Source of the DNA: Cryomorphaceae bacterium
GTDB taxonomy: Bacteria; Bacteroidota; Bacteroidia; Flavobacteriales_D; Crocinitomicaceae
Reading direction: 5' to 3'
Assembly: GCA_027483605.1 (NCBI GenBank)
Contig: JAIXUE010000002.1
Location: forward strand, 44,800 to 108,799
Length of the DNA: 64,000 nt
Shown: positions 1-8,255 of the stretch, in pieces
How the letters are laid out: every line of letters starts with the position of its first letter
Numbering within the stretch: the stretch's first letter is position 1
Program-made: the position numbers and the translations under genes
Notes under the pieces: model-generated
What the model saw: the letters and a program-made list of their open reading frames with translations, nothing else
Database searches by the model: none
What the model was told of the DNA's origin: nothing

Positions 1-509
1 GTTGCACAAGAAAAGTGTTTGCTCACCTTTGGCGCACCCGCTTGACTTAAATCGATGATGTCCATGTCTAAGGAGGTTGTGGAGGGGCTCACTACTACGT
101 TGCGGATGCCGATTTGAATGTTTGGATTGCCGAGCTCTTTTAAGGCTACTTCTTGAAGGCTTATAAATACCTTGTCTTCAAACAAGTCGTCGTATTGTCT
201 AAAAATATCTGTGATAGGGCTGTAAATTGGAAAATAATCTTTGGGATTTTCGGCTAGTTTTTGAATGAGTTGGTAATTGGCAACTTCTATCAGATCCGCT
301 TTTTTGATATTGTATTCACCTGACTTTTTAGCCTTCTTGATCTTTATCATTTCTTTTTCCATCAAATTCTTTGATTCTTCGATCATGGCTGTACAGAGGG
401 GCTCTGAAATTTGATAGTTACCGTCTGTGGTAAAAAGGAAATGGATGGATTCTTGTGCGTAGCTTAAGGTACCTACAAGAATGGAGAGGAGAAAAAGGAA
501 GTGTTTCAT
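1..509 (-). CDS. Exported protein of unknown function, N-terminal part (runs off left edge)
   Basis: The frame opens at the ATG at 507-509 and stays open to the window edge, giving about 169 residues without a stop. Residues 1-18 form a typical signal peptide (M-K-H-F-L-F-L-L then a small-residue A-Q cleavage site), so the protein is exported. The rest is charged and helical in character, with a Lys/Glu-rich stretch near residues 45-65. I do not recognise a family and the C-terminus is missing, so no function is offered. The gene is upstream of nothing visible here. It does not share the pdhB transcript, because a strong hairpin lies between the two. Confidence 0.75.
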   Translation of the reverse strand, partial: MKHFLFLLSILVGTLSYAQESIHFLFTTDGNYQISEPLCTAMIEESKNLMEKEMIKIKKAKKSGEYNIKKADLIEVANYQLIQKLAENPKDYFPIYSPITDIFRQYDDLFEDKVFISLQEVALKELGNPNIQIGIRNVVVSPSTTSLDMDIIDLSQAGAPKVSKHFSCA

Positions 510-575
510 AGCAGAAGTTTGATGGGGTATTCGATTTAAAAATGATAAGGATTCAAAGTAACGCTTTTGCTTACA

Positions 576-608
576 ATAAAAAAAGGAATCCGAGTAGGGA
601 TTCCTTTT
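576..608 (-). terminator. Rho-independent terminator after pdhB
   Basis: An 11-bp perfect stem (581-591 with 598-608) and a 6-base loop are followed on the minus strand by a run of about eight U residues (577-584 on the plus strand are A). It lies 22 bases past the pdhB stop codon. Confidence 0.85.
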
Positions 609-630
609 CATATATGCATTTTTAGAACAC

Positions 631-1608
631 TTACCTGTAAAGTGTGGCTTTCACTGCTTTAACGATGCGCTCTACGTTTGGTAAAGCTTCGTCGATGAGC
701 GTTGGAGAGAAAGCAAATGGGGTGTCGGTTTGGGTAACGCGTTGTACGGGTGCATCTAAGTAATCAAATGCGTAGCGTTGCAAGTGGTAAGCAATTTCTG
801 AAGAGATACTTGCCAAAGGCCATGCTTCTTCGACAACCACACAACGGTTGGTTTTCTTGATGGATTCAACAATACAACCGTAATCAATTGGGCGAATGGT
901 GCGCAAATCAATGATTTCTACACTGATGTTTTCTTTAGCCAATACTTCAGCTGCTTCATGCGCTACTTTGATGATTTTTCCGAAGGAAACTAGGGTGATA
1001 TCGGTACCTTTTCTTTTGACATCTGCAACGCCAATCGGGATGATGTATTCTCCTTCAGGTACTTCGCCTTTGTCACCGTACATTTTTTCAGATTCTAAGA
1101 AGACAACTGGGTCGTTGTCTCGGATGGCTGCTTTTAACAAACCTTTTGCGTCCGCTGGGTTGGACGGCGTAATGACTTTTAGGCCAGGAACATGCGCGTA
1201 AAAGGCTTCAAAACTTTGGGAGTGTGTGGCTGCTAATTGGCCTGCAGGGCCGTTGCCACCGCGAAATACGATAGGACAACCATACTGACCGCCAGACATC
1301 TGGAGCATTTTAGCTGCTGAGTTGATGATTTGGTCAGCGGCAAGAATAGCGAAATTCCAAGTCATGAACTCTACGATAGGGCGCAAGCCGTTCATGGCAG
1401 CGCCTACAGCAATACCTGAAAAACCGAGTTCGGCGATTGGTGTGTCGATGACGCGTTTTGCACCAAATTCATCGAGCATCCCTTGAGATACCTTGTAGGC
1501 GCCATTGTATTCGGCAACTTCTTCTCCGAGTAAAAATACGTTTTCATCTCTGCGCATTTCTTCGGACATTGCTTCTCTAAGGGCTTCTCTGAATTGTAGG
1601 GTTTTCAT
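631..1608 (-). CDS. pdhB: Pyruvate dehydrogenase E1 component, beta subunit
   Basis: This 325-residue protein is a full-length E1-beta subunit of the 2-oxoacid dehydrogenase family (transketolase pyrimidine-binding domain, then transketolase C-terminal domain). With the alpha subunit and thiamine diphosphate it decarboxylates pyruvate and passes the acetyl group to the E2 lipoyl protein. Family landmarks are the start M-K-T-L-Q-F-R-E-A, the G-E-E-V-A-E-Y-N-G-A-Y-K segment near residue 28, D-T-P-I-A-E near 56 and the F-R-G-G-N-G region near 115. The alpha subunit is not adjacent in this window. A promoter and a terminator bracket the gene, so it appears to be transcribed alone. Confidence 0.95.
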   Translation of the reverse strand: MKTLQFREALREAMSEEMRRDENVFLLGEEVAEYNGAYKVSQGMLDEFGAKRVIDTPIAELGFSGIAVGAAMNGLRPIVEFMTWNFAILAADQIINSAAKMLQMSGGQYGCPIVFRGGNGPAGQLAATHSQSFEAFYAHVPGLKVITPSNPADAKGLLKAAIRDNDPVVFLESEKMYGDKGEVPEGEYIIPIGVADVKRKGTDITLVSFGKIIKVAHEAAEVLAKENISVEIIDLRTIRPIDYGCIVESIKKTNRCVVVEEAWPLASISSEIAYHLQRYAFDYLDAPVQRVTQTDTPFAFSPTLIDEALPNVERIVKAVKATLYR

Positions 1609-1628
1609 AGTGTCATTTTTACAATTTG

Positions 1629-1658
1629 CAAAATTACAAATAAGTCAGAAACTTCAAA
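1629..1658 (-). promoter_or_regulatory. Promoter for pdhB
   Basis: On the minus strand TTTG (1655-1658), an 18-base spacer and TAATTTTG (1629-1636) match the Bacteroidota primary-sigma consensus TTTG-N17-23-TAnnTTTG. The predicted start site near 1624 leaves a leader of about 16 bases. Confidence 0.7.
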
Positions 1659-1661
1659 TGT

Positions 1662-2894
1662 TTATGCGACTTTAAGTGTTGCAATTTTTGATTTGCCGAA
1701 TTGTTGGGTGGCGTAGTCTAGATTGACGGATAAAGATTTTTTGGAAGAACTCGGCAAATCGAACATGGCGTCGGTGAGGATAGCCTCGCAAATAGAGCGC
1801 AAGCCTCTGGCACCTAAACCGAATTCCATGGCTTTCTGTACAATAAAATCGAGTACTTCTTGATCAAACTCTAGTTTCACGCCATCGATGTCAAAAAGTT
1901 TGGTGTATTGCTTCACCAAAGCGTTTTTAGGTTCAGTTAAAATGCGTTTGAGGTCAGCTTCCTTGAGTGGTTCAAGATAGGTGAGCACAGGAAAACGACC
2001 AATGAGCTCTGGGATTAGGCCAAAAGATCGGATATCTGTAGGCGAGATGTATTTGAGTAGTGAATCTTGTTCAATACTGAAGTCGTGTTCAGAGGAGAAA
2101 CCGATAGTTTGGCGATTGACGCGGTTGGCAATGAGTTTTTCGATGCCATCAAAAGCACCACCACAGATAAACAAAATATTTTTGGTATCGATAGAAATCA
2201 TTTTTTGTTCGGGGTGCTTGCGGCCGCCTTGTGGTGGTACATTGACCGTAGCGCCTTCGAGCAACTTGAGTAAGGCTTGTTGCACGCCTTCACCTGATAC
2301 ATCTCGGGTAATACTTGGGTTGTCATTCTTGCGGGCAATTTTATCGACTTCATCGATGAAAACAATACCCATTTGAGCATTTTCCACGTTGTAGTCTGCT
2401 GCTTGTAAAAGTCTTGACAAAATACTTTCGACGTCTTCACCCACATAGCCAGCTTCTGTCAGAACGGTGGCATCAGCAATGCAAAATGGCACATTGAGCA
2501 GTTTTGCTATTGATTTGGCAAGTAAGGTTTTACCTGTACCCGTTCGGCCAACGAGAATGACATTTGATTTTTCAATCTCAACTTCATTTTCGGTGGTTTT
2601 TTGCTTGAGTCTTTTGAAGTGGTTATAGACTGCTACAGCTAATACTTTTTTAGCATCTTGTTGGCCAATGACATATTGGTCAAGGTGCGCTTTGATCTCT
2701 TGTGGCTTGAGCAAGTTGAGTGCCTGAAAGGCGGTGCTAGTAGCGCTTGGAGCAAGCGTGAGTTCTTCTTGAACAATTTTACTGGCTTGATTGGCACAGG
2801 AGTCACAGATATGGCCGTTGATACCGGCAATCAGCATGTTGACACCAGAGCGCGGTGAACCGCAAAATGAACAAGTTGTTTCTTTTTTAGCCAT
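1662..2894 (-). CDS. clpX: ATP-dependent Clp protease ATP-binding subunit ClpX
   Basis: ClpX is the AAA+ unfoldase that feeds tagged proteins into the ClpP chamber. The 410-residue protein has the N-terminal zinc-binding domain (Cys8, Cys11, Cys30, Cys33), a Walker A motif G-R-T-G-T-G-K-T at 116-123, a Walker B I-D-E-V-D-K-I near 177, the G-G-R-K-H-P pore-loop region and the I-G-F (IGF) loop that docks on ClpP (here R-Q-T-I-G-F-S). Length is normal for the family. It starts 3 bases after the clpP stop, so the two are co-transcribed in the order clpP-clpX. Confidence 0.97.
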   Translation of the reverse strand: MAKKETTCSFCGSPRSGVNMLIAGINGHICDSCANQASKIVQEELTLAPSATSTAFQALNLLKPQEIKAHLDQYVIGQQDAKKVLAVAVYNHFKRLKQKTTENEVEIEKSNVILVGRTGTGKTLLAKSIAKLLNVPFCIADATVLTEAGYVGEDVESILSRLLQAADYNVENAQMGIVFIDEVDKIARKNDNPSITRDVSGEGVQQALLKLLEGATVNVPPQGGRKHPEQKMISIDTKNILFICGGAFDGIEKLIANRVNRQTIGFSSEHDFSIEQDSLLKYISPTDIRSFGLIPELIGRFPVLTYLEPLKEADLKRILTEPKNALVKQYTKLFDIDGVKLEFDQEVLDFIVQKAMEFGLGARGLRSICEAILTDAMFDLPSSSKKSLSVNLDYATQQFGKSKIATLKVA

Positions 2895-2897
2895 GTG

Positions 2898-3563
2898 TTA
2901 TTTTGGATTGCGCAATAAGACTTCGTCAACCATTCCGTAGGCTTTCGCTTCTTCGGAGGTCATCCAGTAGTCTCGATCGGAGTCGGCCCATACTTTGTCG
3001 TAGTCTTGTTTGGAGTGCGTGGCAATGATGTCGTAAAGTTCTTTTTTCAACTTTTGGATTTCACGAGCAGTAATTTCGATGTCTGACGCTTGCCCTTGTG
3101 CACCGCCAAGTGGTTGGTGAATCATGACGCGAGAGTGCTTGAGTGCACTGCGTTTGCCCTCAGCACCTGCACAAAGCAGAACGGCGCCCATTGAAGCGGC
3201 CATACCTGTGCAAATGGTGGCCACATCAGGACGAATGTATTGCATGGTATCATAGATGCCTAAGCCTGCATAAACCGATCCTCCTGGAGAGTTGAGGTAA
3301 ATTTGAATGTCTTTTTTGGCGTCAACCGATTCTAAAAACAGAAGTTGCGCATTGATGATATTCGCGACTTGGTCATTGATGCCAGTGCCAAGAAAAATGA
3401 TGCGGTCCATCATGAGGCGCGAAAAGACGTCCATTTGTGTCATGTTGAGCGGGCGCTCTTCGATGATATAGGGAGTCATGGAGGACTCGATATAGTGGTC
3501 CACGTTCATGCTGCTAATGCCCATGTGTTTGGTGGCGTATTTGCGAAATTCGTTGCTATCCAT
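2898..3563 (-). CDS. clpP: ATP-dependent Clp protease proteolytic subunit ClpP
   Basis: ClpP is the serine peptidase that forms the double-heptamer degradation chamber for ClpX. The catalytic triad is readable as Ser124 (M-A-A-S-M-G), His149 (M-I-H-Q-P) and Asp198 (R-D-Y-W-M), with the spacing of 25 and 49 residues seen in E. coli ClpP. The 221-residue length includes an N-terminal extension of about 27 residues that is common in Bacteroidota. First gene of the clpP-clpX operon. Confidence 0.97.
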   Translation of the reverse strand: MDSNEFRKYATKHMGISSMNVDHYIESSMTPYIIEERPLNMTQMDVFSRLMMDRIIFLGTGINDQVANIINAQLLFLESVDAKKDIQIYLNSPGGSVYAGLGIYDTMQYIRPDVATICTGMAASMGAVLLCAGAEGKRSALKHSRVMIHQPLGGAQGQASDIEITAREIQKLKKELYDIIATHSKQDYDKVWADSDRDYWMTSEEAKAYGMVDEVLLRNPK

Positions 3564-3582
3564 TGTTTTTGTTTTAGAGTCT

Positions 3583-3590
3583 CAAAATTA
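3583..3590 (-). promoter_or_regulatory. -7 box upstream of clpP
   Basis: TAATTTTG on the minus strand fits TAnnTTTG and lies 19 bases upstream of the clpP start codon. No convincing -33 TTG is placed upstream, so this is a half-promoter match. Confidence 0.5.
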
Positions 3591-3623
3591 GTGATAAAGG
3601 TTGGCTTTTAACAGAACTTTTTT

Positions 3624-3656
3624 TCAAAAAAAAATCCTGAACGAATCCAGGATTTT
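3624..3656 (-). terminator. Rho-independent terminator after the OmpA/TPR lipoprotein gene
   Basis: A 9-bp stem (3631-3639 with 3648-3656) with an 8-base loop is followed on the minus strand by about seven more U residues, 21 bases past the upstream stop codon. It separates that gene from clpP. Confidence 0.75.
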
Positions 3657-3677
3657 TAAATGACGTTTATGGGCTAC

Positions 3678-5372
3678 TTATTTGACTAAGTCAATGAAAG
3701 TGGCATCGTTCATGAGTTTGATGAATTCGCGGTCTTTGCTTGCTTTTTCTTTGTATGCAGCGTTCTTTGAAATGGCTGTTTTCAACTTAGCAACAACTGC
3801 ATCGGCACCTGCACCGCTGCGCGCTTCGATGATGGCTTTAAGGTAAGCAAGTTCTGCTGTTTCGGTTAGTCCGGCACTTGCTTTTTTAGCGGCATCTAAT
3901 TTGTTGCTTAAAATAAGCACAAGCACTTTATTGTAGGAATCTTGTGTGAGGTTTTTCTCAGCTGCACCGTAGTTGCCATCCATGATGTCAAGAACCGCTT
4001 GATTGTAGTTGCTAACGCTTGTTTTGGAAGCGCTGATGAGCTTCTTTGCAGCCGCACGGTTGCCTTCTAGGATCAGGCTTGCTGCCAAGTTGTTCTTCGT
4101 AACAGGGATATCTTTGAGCTCGTTGGCTTTTTTGAAAGATTTAGCAGCATCTTTAGTGTTGCCCAATTCGAAAAGGGTAGCACCTAGGTTCGTGTGCGCG
4201 CGGTGGTCATTAGCGTAGTTTGCTGCTGCAATTGCGTAAATGCGCGCTTTTTCGTTTACATCGGTAGTGAGTTTGCCTGCAGTGAATAACAATTCTTCGA
4301 TAGAAAGTGAATTTGGATTTTGCACACTTGCTGCACGAAGTTCTTCGTCGGTGAGACCATATTCTGTATACTTCACGACAACAACTGCACGGCGAATCAT
4401 AGGGAACACATCGCGCTCTAATTCAGTGTAAGCTTTCCCCAAATTGACCATGTCTTTTTCGCGTTGCTCTGGGTCTTTGGTCATTTCTAAGATGCGAATG
4501 AATAGGTTTTTATCAGCTTCTGGAATAGTGGTAGTGGCAGCAAGTTGACTTTTGAAACCTTCAAAGTCTTCGCCGAATTTTGCCAAAGCGTATGCATTAG
4601 TGTCTGCGTAGGCAGTAAGCTTTGCTTTTTTCATGAGGTCGGTAAGGGCCTTGCGCGCCGCTACTGTGCGGTCTGCTGAAAGGTTGTCATTCTTGGCAAC
4701 TTCGCCATCTGGAGAAGCGTAACCATTGATTTCTATTCCTGTGATTTTGATTTTAGGATTGGTTTGGGCAGCTTGCATCCAAGCCATAAGCGCAAGGATG
4801 TCTTGGTCTTTGATTTCATTTGCGCGGATATCAGACTTGCCTTTTTCAAAGTTAAAGGTAGCTGTAGTTGTTTTGTCAAAAGAACGAACCAAAGCATCTT
4901 GCTCAGTGAGTACTTTAAAGGTTTTGTCTACGAGGTAGGGTGTAATGATGGTAGCGTCGGCAATTTTAGTTTCAGGCAATGCACCTTTTTCTTTGGTTTG
5001 CTTGTACAATTTACCAGTGATGATGACATCTGCAGCCTCCATGGATGGGTCGTAGGCCATGGTTTGCTCAAATGTGGCGGTACCGCCAGTTTTGAAATCG
5101 ATGGTGGTGCCGTTTCCGGTAACTTTAGAACCATTTACATACCAAGTTCCAATTGCTGTGGAACCAATTTTTGGGGTAATTTCAGCTTTCGCCTTTTTTT
5201 GGATGCCCTTTTCAGGAACATTAACTGTAATGCTAACCTTTACGGAGTCACCGTGCATTTCCAACGGATTGGGGTTCACTGTGTAGGTGATGTCTTTGAC
5301 AAGGTCGCAAGATGCGACAAAAAACGCCGCAGTTCCGATCAGTAAGGTTCCGTTTAAGCGAGTGAAATTCAT
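3678..5372 (-). CDS. Outer-membrane lipoprotein with central OmpA-like domain and C-terminal TPR repeats
   Basis: The protein is 564 residues from the chosen ATG. That start gives a clean lipoprotein signal ending V-A-S-C with Cys22, and a -7 box at 5397-5404 would place transcription start downstream of the longer in-frame ATG at 5399. After a beta-rich N-terminal region comes an OmpA-type peptidoglycan-binding domain (G-Y-A-S-P-D-G-E at 217-224, N-D-N-L-S-A-D-R at 228-235), then helical Ala-rich TPR-like repeats over about 370-560. I infer a role tying the outer membrane to the cell wall. The order OmpA-then-TPR is the reverse of T9SS PorE, so I do not call it PorE. No partner gene is adjacent. 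Confidence 0.8.
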   Translation of the reverse strand: MNFTRLNGTLLIGTAAFFVASCDLVKDITYTVNPNPLEMHGDSVKVSITVNVPEKGIQKKAKAEITPKIGSTAIGTWYVNGSKVTGNGTTIDFKTGGTATFEQTMAYDPSMEAADVIITGKLYKQTKEKGALPETKIADATIITPYLVDKTFKVLTEQDALVRSFDKTTTATFNFEKGKSDIRANEIKDQDILALMAWMQAAQTNPKIKITGIEINGYASPDGEVAKNDNLSADRTVAARKALTDLMKKAKLTAYADTNAYALAKFGEDFEGFKSQLAATTTIPEADKNLFIRILEMTKDPEQREKDMVNLGKAYTELERDVFPMIRRAVVVVKYTEYGLTDEELRAASVQNPNSLSIEELLFTAGKLTTDVNEKARIYAIAAANYANDHRAHTNLGATLFELGNTKDAAKSFKKANELKDIPVTKNNLAASLILEGNRAAAKKLISASKTSVSNYNQAVLDIMDGNYGAAEKNLTQDSYNKVLVLILSNKLDAAKKASAGLTETAELAYLKAIIEARSGAGADAVVAKLKTAISKNAAYKEKASKDREFIKLMNDATFIDLVK

Positions 5373-5396
5373 GTGTTTAATTTTTATGATTCCTTG

Positions 5397-5404
5397 CAAA
5401 ATTA
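5397..5404 (-). promoter_or_regulatory. -7 box for the OmpA/TPR lipoprotein gene
   Basis: TAATTTTG on the minus strand matches TAnnTTTG. It predicts a transcript start near 5392, which excludes the upstream ATG at 5397-5399 and supports the start at 5372. No clear -33 element. Confidence 0.55.
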
Positions 5405-5459
5405 GGGAATAATTTTAACATCCCTATTTTTTGTTCCAAGATCTTTATATTTTGAAAAA

Positions 5460-5891
5460 TTAATGTGGATGAAAATCTAGTTGCAGCGATTGTAACGGAA
5501 TCAATACAAAGTCGCGGTCTTGGTATCGCGGGTGCGGTATTTGTAAATTTGGGCTTTGGATGCAGAGATTTTCATAGAAGATGATATCTAGATCAATGCA
5601 GCGGTCTTCGTAATGTGCCGAATGCTTGATGCGGCCTAAAGCCATTTCAATTGCCTGCAATTCTTTTAGAAGTTGATAAGGATTTAAATCAGTCAACAAA
5701 AGCAAACAACCATTGACAAATTCATGATCAGAAATGAATCCCTCTGGGGCACTCCTGTAAAAAGCGGAGACCTGGACCACTCTTCCACAAGATTTTGCCA
5801 ACTGATCAATGGCTTTTAGGATGTTTGCTTCTTTATCCCCCAAATTAGAGCCAAAAGCGATAACAACTCTGTTGCTCCCAGCTATTTCCAT
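5460..5891 (-). CDS. folK: 2-amino-4-hydroxy-6-hydroxymethyldihydropteridine pyrophosphokinase (HPPK)
   Basis: HPPK transfers pyrophosphate from ATP to hydroxymethyl-dihydropterin in folate synthesis. The 143-residue protein shows the family's F-G-S-N-L-G-D motif near residue 13, the F-Y-R-S-A-P segment and the signature D-R-C-I-D-L-D-I-I-F-Y near residue 97, then P-H-P-R-Y-Q-D-R. Its start overlaps the end of gldD by 10 bases, so it is the last gene of the topA-ssb-gldE-gldD-folK run. folB, another folate gene, lies far away at 34514. Confidence 0.95.
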   Translation of the reverse strand: MEIAGSNRVVIAFGSNLGDKEANILKAIDQLAKSCGRVVQVSAFYRSAPEGFISDHEFVNGCLLLLTDLNPYQLLKELQAIEMALGRIKHSAHYEDRCIDLDIIFYENLCIQSPNLQIPHPRYQDRDFVLIPLQSLQLDFHPH

Positions 5892-6460
5892 TTGAAACTT
5901 TTGACAAGTTCTTGTAAATCTGACTTTAGGTAGATCAAGGTGGGTCTCAGTGAGTCATAATTTGGTCTGCAATTGAGCAGGACTTCCCCACGCAAAAAAT
6001 GTTGGGTAGAGTCAGTGAGGTAAAACTGGAAGTTAGTGGCGACATTTCCTTTGAGTTCGAAAAATGTTCCAAATACGCGTTTTTGAGGCTCGATAATTTG
6101 TTCAAAATCAATTTTGTCGGCCATGATTTTGTGCTCGTCTACTTTGTCGTTGGCAAAATTGATGATTTCAGGCAACGAATCTTTGGAAGGAATGCGCAAG
6201 TAGTATAAAAAGAGGGTGCCGTTGAGCGGGCCAAGGTCTATTTCTTGTAAACTGTAGTTGTTCTTGGATTGCTCATATTTCTTTGGCATGAAGGAATTGG
6301 CCAACTTGAATTGAAAATTGTTGGGGCTGGTATAGCTCCGATAAGCATGCGCAGGGAATTCAGTGCGCAAAAAAGTACTCGGTTTAGGCACTGGGTTGGA
6401 TTCGCCACAGGCCATTAATAGCCATAAAACCAAATAAGCGAGAAGCAAGTTAATTTTCAT
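5882..6460 (-). CDS. gldD: Gliding motility lipoprotein GldD
   Basis: The 192-residue protein begins with a lipoprotein signal ending L-M-A-C (Cys18) and carries the typical GldD start of the mature region (P-K-P, then P-A-H-A-Y-R near residue 37). GldD is required for gliding and is found in Bacteroidota both with and without motility; it is thought to support T9SS-linked surface transport. The gene sits in the widely conserved ssb-gldE-gldD order and overlaps gldE by 11 bases and folK by 10. Confidence 0.9.
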   Translation of the reverse strand: MKINLLLAYLVLWLLMACGESNPVPKPSTFLRTEFPAHAYRSYTSPNNFQFKLANSFMPKKYEQSKNNYSLQEIDLGPLNGTLFLYYLRIPSKDSLPEIINFANDKVDEHKIMADKIDFEQIIEPQKRVFGTFFELKGNVATNFQFYLTDSTQHFLRGEVLLNCRPNYDSLRPTLIYLKSDLQELVKSFKWK

Positions 6461-7787
6461 CTATGCAGACTTTTACAGATTTAACGCGTTTTTTGTCAGA
6501 AGATTCTACAATCAGTTTGAGTGGTCCCAACACGATGTATTCATTGTTTTTGAGAATTCTGCCGGCAACTTCAATCACGAGTCCTCCTAGGGTTTCGGCT
6601 TCGCCGCGTGCGTCTTCGATGGTGTTTTCGTGCTGCTCTCCAATGATTTTGAGTAAATCATTGAGCGAGGTTCGGCCTTCGAACAGAAAAATGTTGTCTG
6701 CCTGTTTGGTGTACTGAATTTCGGTGTCGTCGAATTCATCAGTGATATCGCCTACAATTTCTTCAAGGATGTCTTCTAGGGTAATGATACCACTGGCCCC
6801 GCCGTATTCATCTACAACCACCGCCATGTGCATTTTCATATTCCTGAATTCTTGTAAGAGATCATTGATCTTTTTGTTTTCAGGTACAAAATATGGTTTT
6901 CTAAGGACTTGCGCCCAATTAAAATCAGCAGGTTGATCTAGATGATTTAACAAATCTTTGATATACAAGATCCCAATAATGTTGTCCGGGCTTTCATTGA
7001 AAACAGGGATGCGTGAATAGCCTACTTCGATGATTTTATTCAGGACCGCTGAGAAGGAATCGGCAGCATCGATGTCTTCCACCTCTACGCGCGGTGTCAT
7101 GATTTCCGATGCTTCGGTTTTGCCAAAACGCACGATGCCTTCTAGAATTTTGTGTTCTTCTATTGATCCGCCATCTGTTTTGGTAAGCGCAACTGCTTGC
7201 TCGAGTTCGTTTTGATTGATAGTAGCTCCTTTATTACCGAGTTTTTGGATAAAATTGGTGCCCCAAACTAAAATATACTTGAGCCATGAGATGGGCGGCA
7301 TCTTGCTGATCAAGCGCAGCGGATACGCCGCAAGCAAACTCACTTTTAAGGCATTGCGATTGGCAAAAATTTTAGGGATAACCTCGCCAAATAGCAAGAG
7401 TAAAAGTGTGATGCCAAGTACCTCAATGACAAAACGCCAAGGTGCAAAATGACCCTGTGTAGGGAAGAGGTCATTGAGTACAAACGACGATAAAATGACA
7501 ATTCCAACGTTAACAAAATTGTTGAAAATGAGAATAGTAGCTAAGAGTTCTTGCGGCTTTGACAATAGCGTCAAAATGAGTTTGGCCCGTGCCGAAGGAT
7601 TGGCTTTTATGGCTGCGTTGTCTTTGGGCTTGAGTGAAAAGTAAGCACTTTCTGAGCCCGATGCAAATGCAGATAGCAAGAGCAGTAAAAGAATGATCAG
7701 GAGGTAAAGATAACTTGCATCGCTAATTTGGACATGAAAATCAAAAAGCGATGCTTCGAGACTCGGAGGTTCTATGGCTGAGTTCAT
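6450..7787 (-). CDS. gldE: GldE-type transmembrane protein (DUF21/CNNM, CBS pair, CorC domain)
   Basis: The 445-residue protein has four hydrophobic segments in an N-terminal DUF21 (CNNM) region (about residues 24-170), two CBS domains (about 205-335, with M-T-P-R-V-E and D-E-Y-G-G-A-S-G) and a C-terminal CorC/HlyC transporter-associated domain. This is the hemolysin-family architecture of GldE, which is partly redundant with other homologs and works with GldD. Placement between ssb and gldD is the diagnostic evidence for the GldE name. A metal-ion transport role is possible for the family. Confidence 0.9.
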   Translation of the reverse strand: MNSAIEPPSLEASLFDFHVQISDASYLYLLIILLLLLLSAFASGSESAYFSLKPKDNAAIKANPSARAKLILTLLSKPQELLATILIFNNFVNVGIVILSSFVLNDLFPTQGHFAPWRFVIEVLGITLLLLLFGEVIPKIFANRNALKVSLLAAYPLRLISKMPPISWLKYILVWGTNFIQKLGNKGATINQNELEQAVALTKTDGGSIEEHKILEGIVRFGKTEASEIMTPRVEVEDIDAADSFSAVLNKIIEVGYSRIPVFNESPDNIIGILYIKDLLNHLDQPADFNWAQVLRKPYFVPENKKINDLLQEFRNMKMHMAVVVDEYGGASGIITLEDILEEIVGDITDEFDDTEIQYTKQADNIFLFEGRTSLNDLLKIIGEQHENTIEDARGEAETLGGLVIEVAGRILKNNEYIVLGPLKLIVESSDKKRVKSVKVCIDEN

Positions 7788-7790
7788 GGT

Positions 7791-8231
7791 TTAAAAGGGA
7801 AGGTCGTCGGCTGAATCTGAGGCGAGGCCGCTCATGGGTGTGGGGTTATTGGGTTTTCCTTCGTTCCCATAATGACTTGTGCGCTCTATTTGTTCGGAGC
7901 GAGTAAGAATAGTAAGCTCGTCGCCAACTACTTCGGTGGCATAGCGCATTTGCCCTTCTTTGTCTGTCCAGGATCTTTTTTTGAGTTTGCCTTCTACATA
8001 AATTTTACTGCCTTTGCGCAGGTATTTATCGGCAACTTCTGCAAGACCACGCCAAAGAACGATGTCGTGCCAATCGGTTATTTCTTTCTTTTCACCACTT
8101 TGCTTGTCGGTGTAATTCTCTGAGGTGGCCAGCGGAAACGATGCCACTACCGCACCATTTTCTAGGCGGCGAACGTCTGGGTCTTTGCCCAGATTTCCGA
8201 TTAAAATAACTTTATTGACACTCCCGTTCAT
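7791..8231 (-). CDS. ssb: Single-stranded DNA-binding protein
   Basis: SSB coats single-stranded DNA in replication and repair. From the chosen ATG the protein is 146 residues and opens [18 protein letters not shown], the standard OB-fold start; an in-frame ATG 18 bases upstream would add an unconserved hexapeptide. The acidic C-terminal tip D-D-L-P-F, which binds partner proteins, is present. The gene lies 24 bases after topA and 3 bases before gldE. Confidence 0.95.
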   Translation of the reverse strand: MNGSVNKVILIGNLGKDPDVRRLENGAVVASFPLATSENYTDKQSGEKKEITDWHDIVLWRGLAEVADKYLRKGSKIYVEGKLKKRSWTDKEGQMRYATEVVGDELTILTRSEQIERTSHYGNEGKPNNPTPMSGLASDSADDLPF

Positions 8232-8255
8232 TTGATTTTTTTCAATCAATAATAG

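Noticed and set aside
4764..5345. A 193-codon plus-strand frame over the OmpA/TPR gene
   Set aside because: It is antisense to a well-supported lipoprotein gene and has a Cys/Phe-rich, low-complexity composition. There is no promoter or family match.
3678..5372. Call of the OmpA/TPR protein as T9SS component PorE
   Set aside because: PorE has TPR first, a beta-propeller, a carboxypeptidase-like domain and a C-terminal OmpA domain. Here the OmpA part is central and no propeller is seen.
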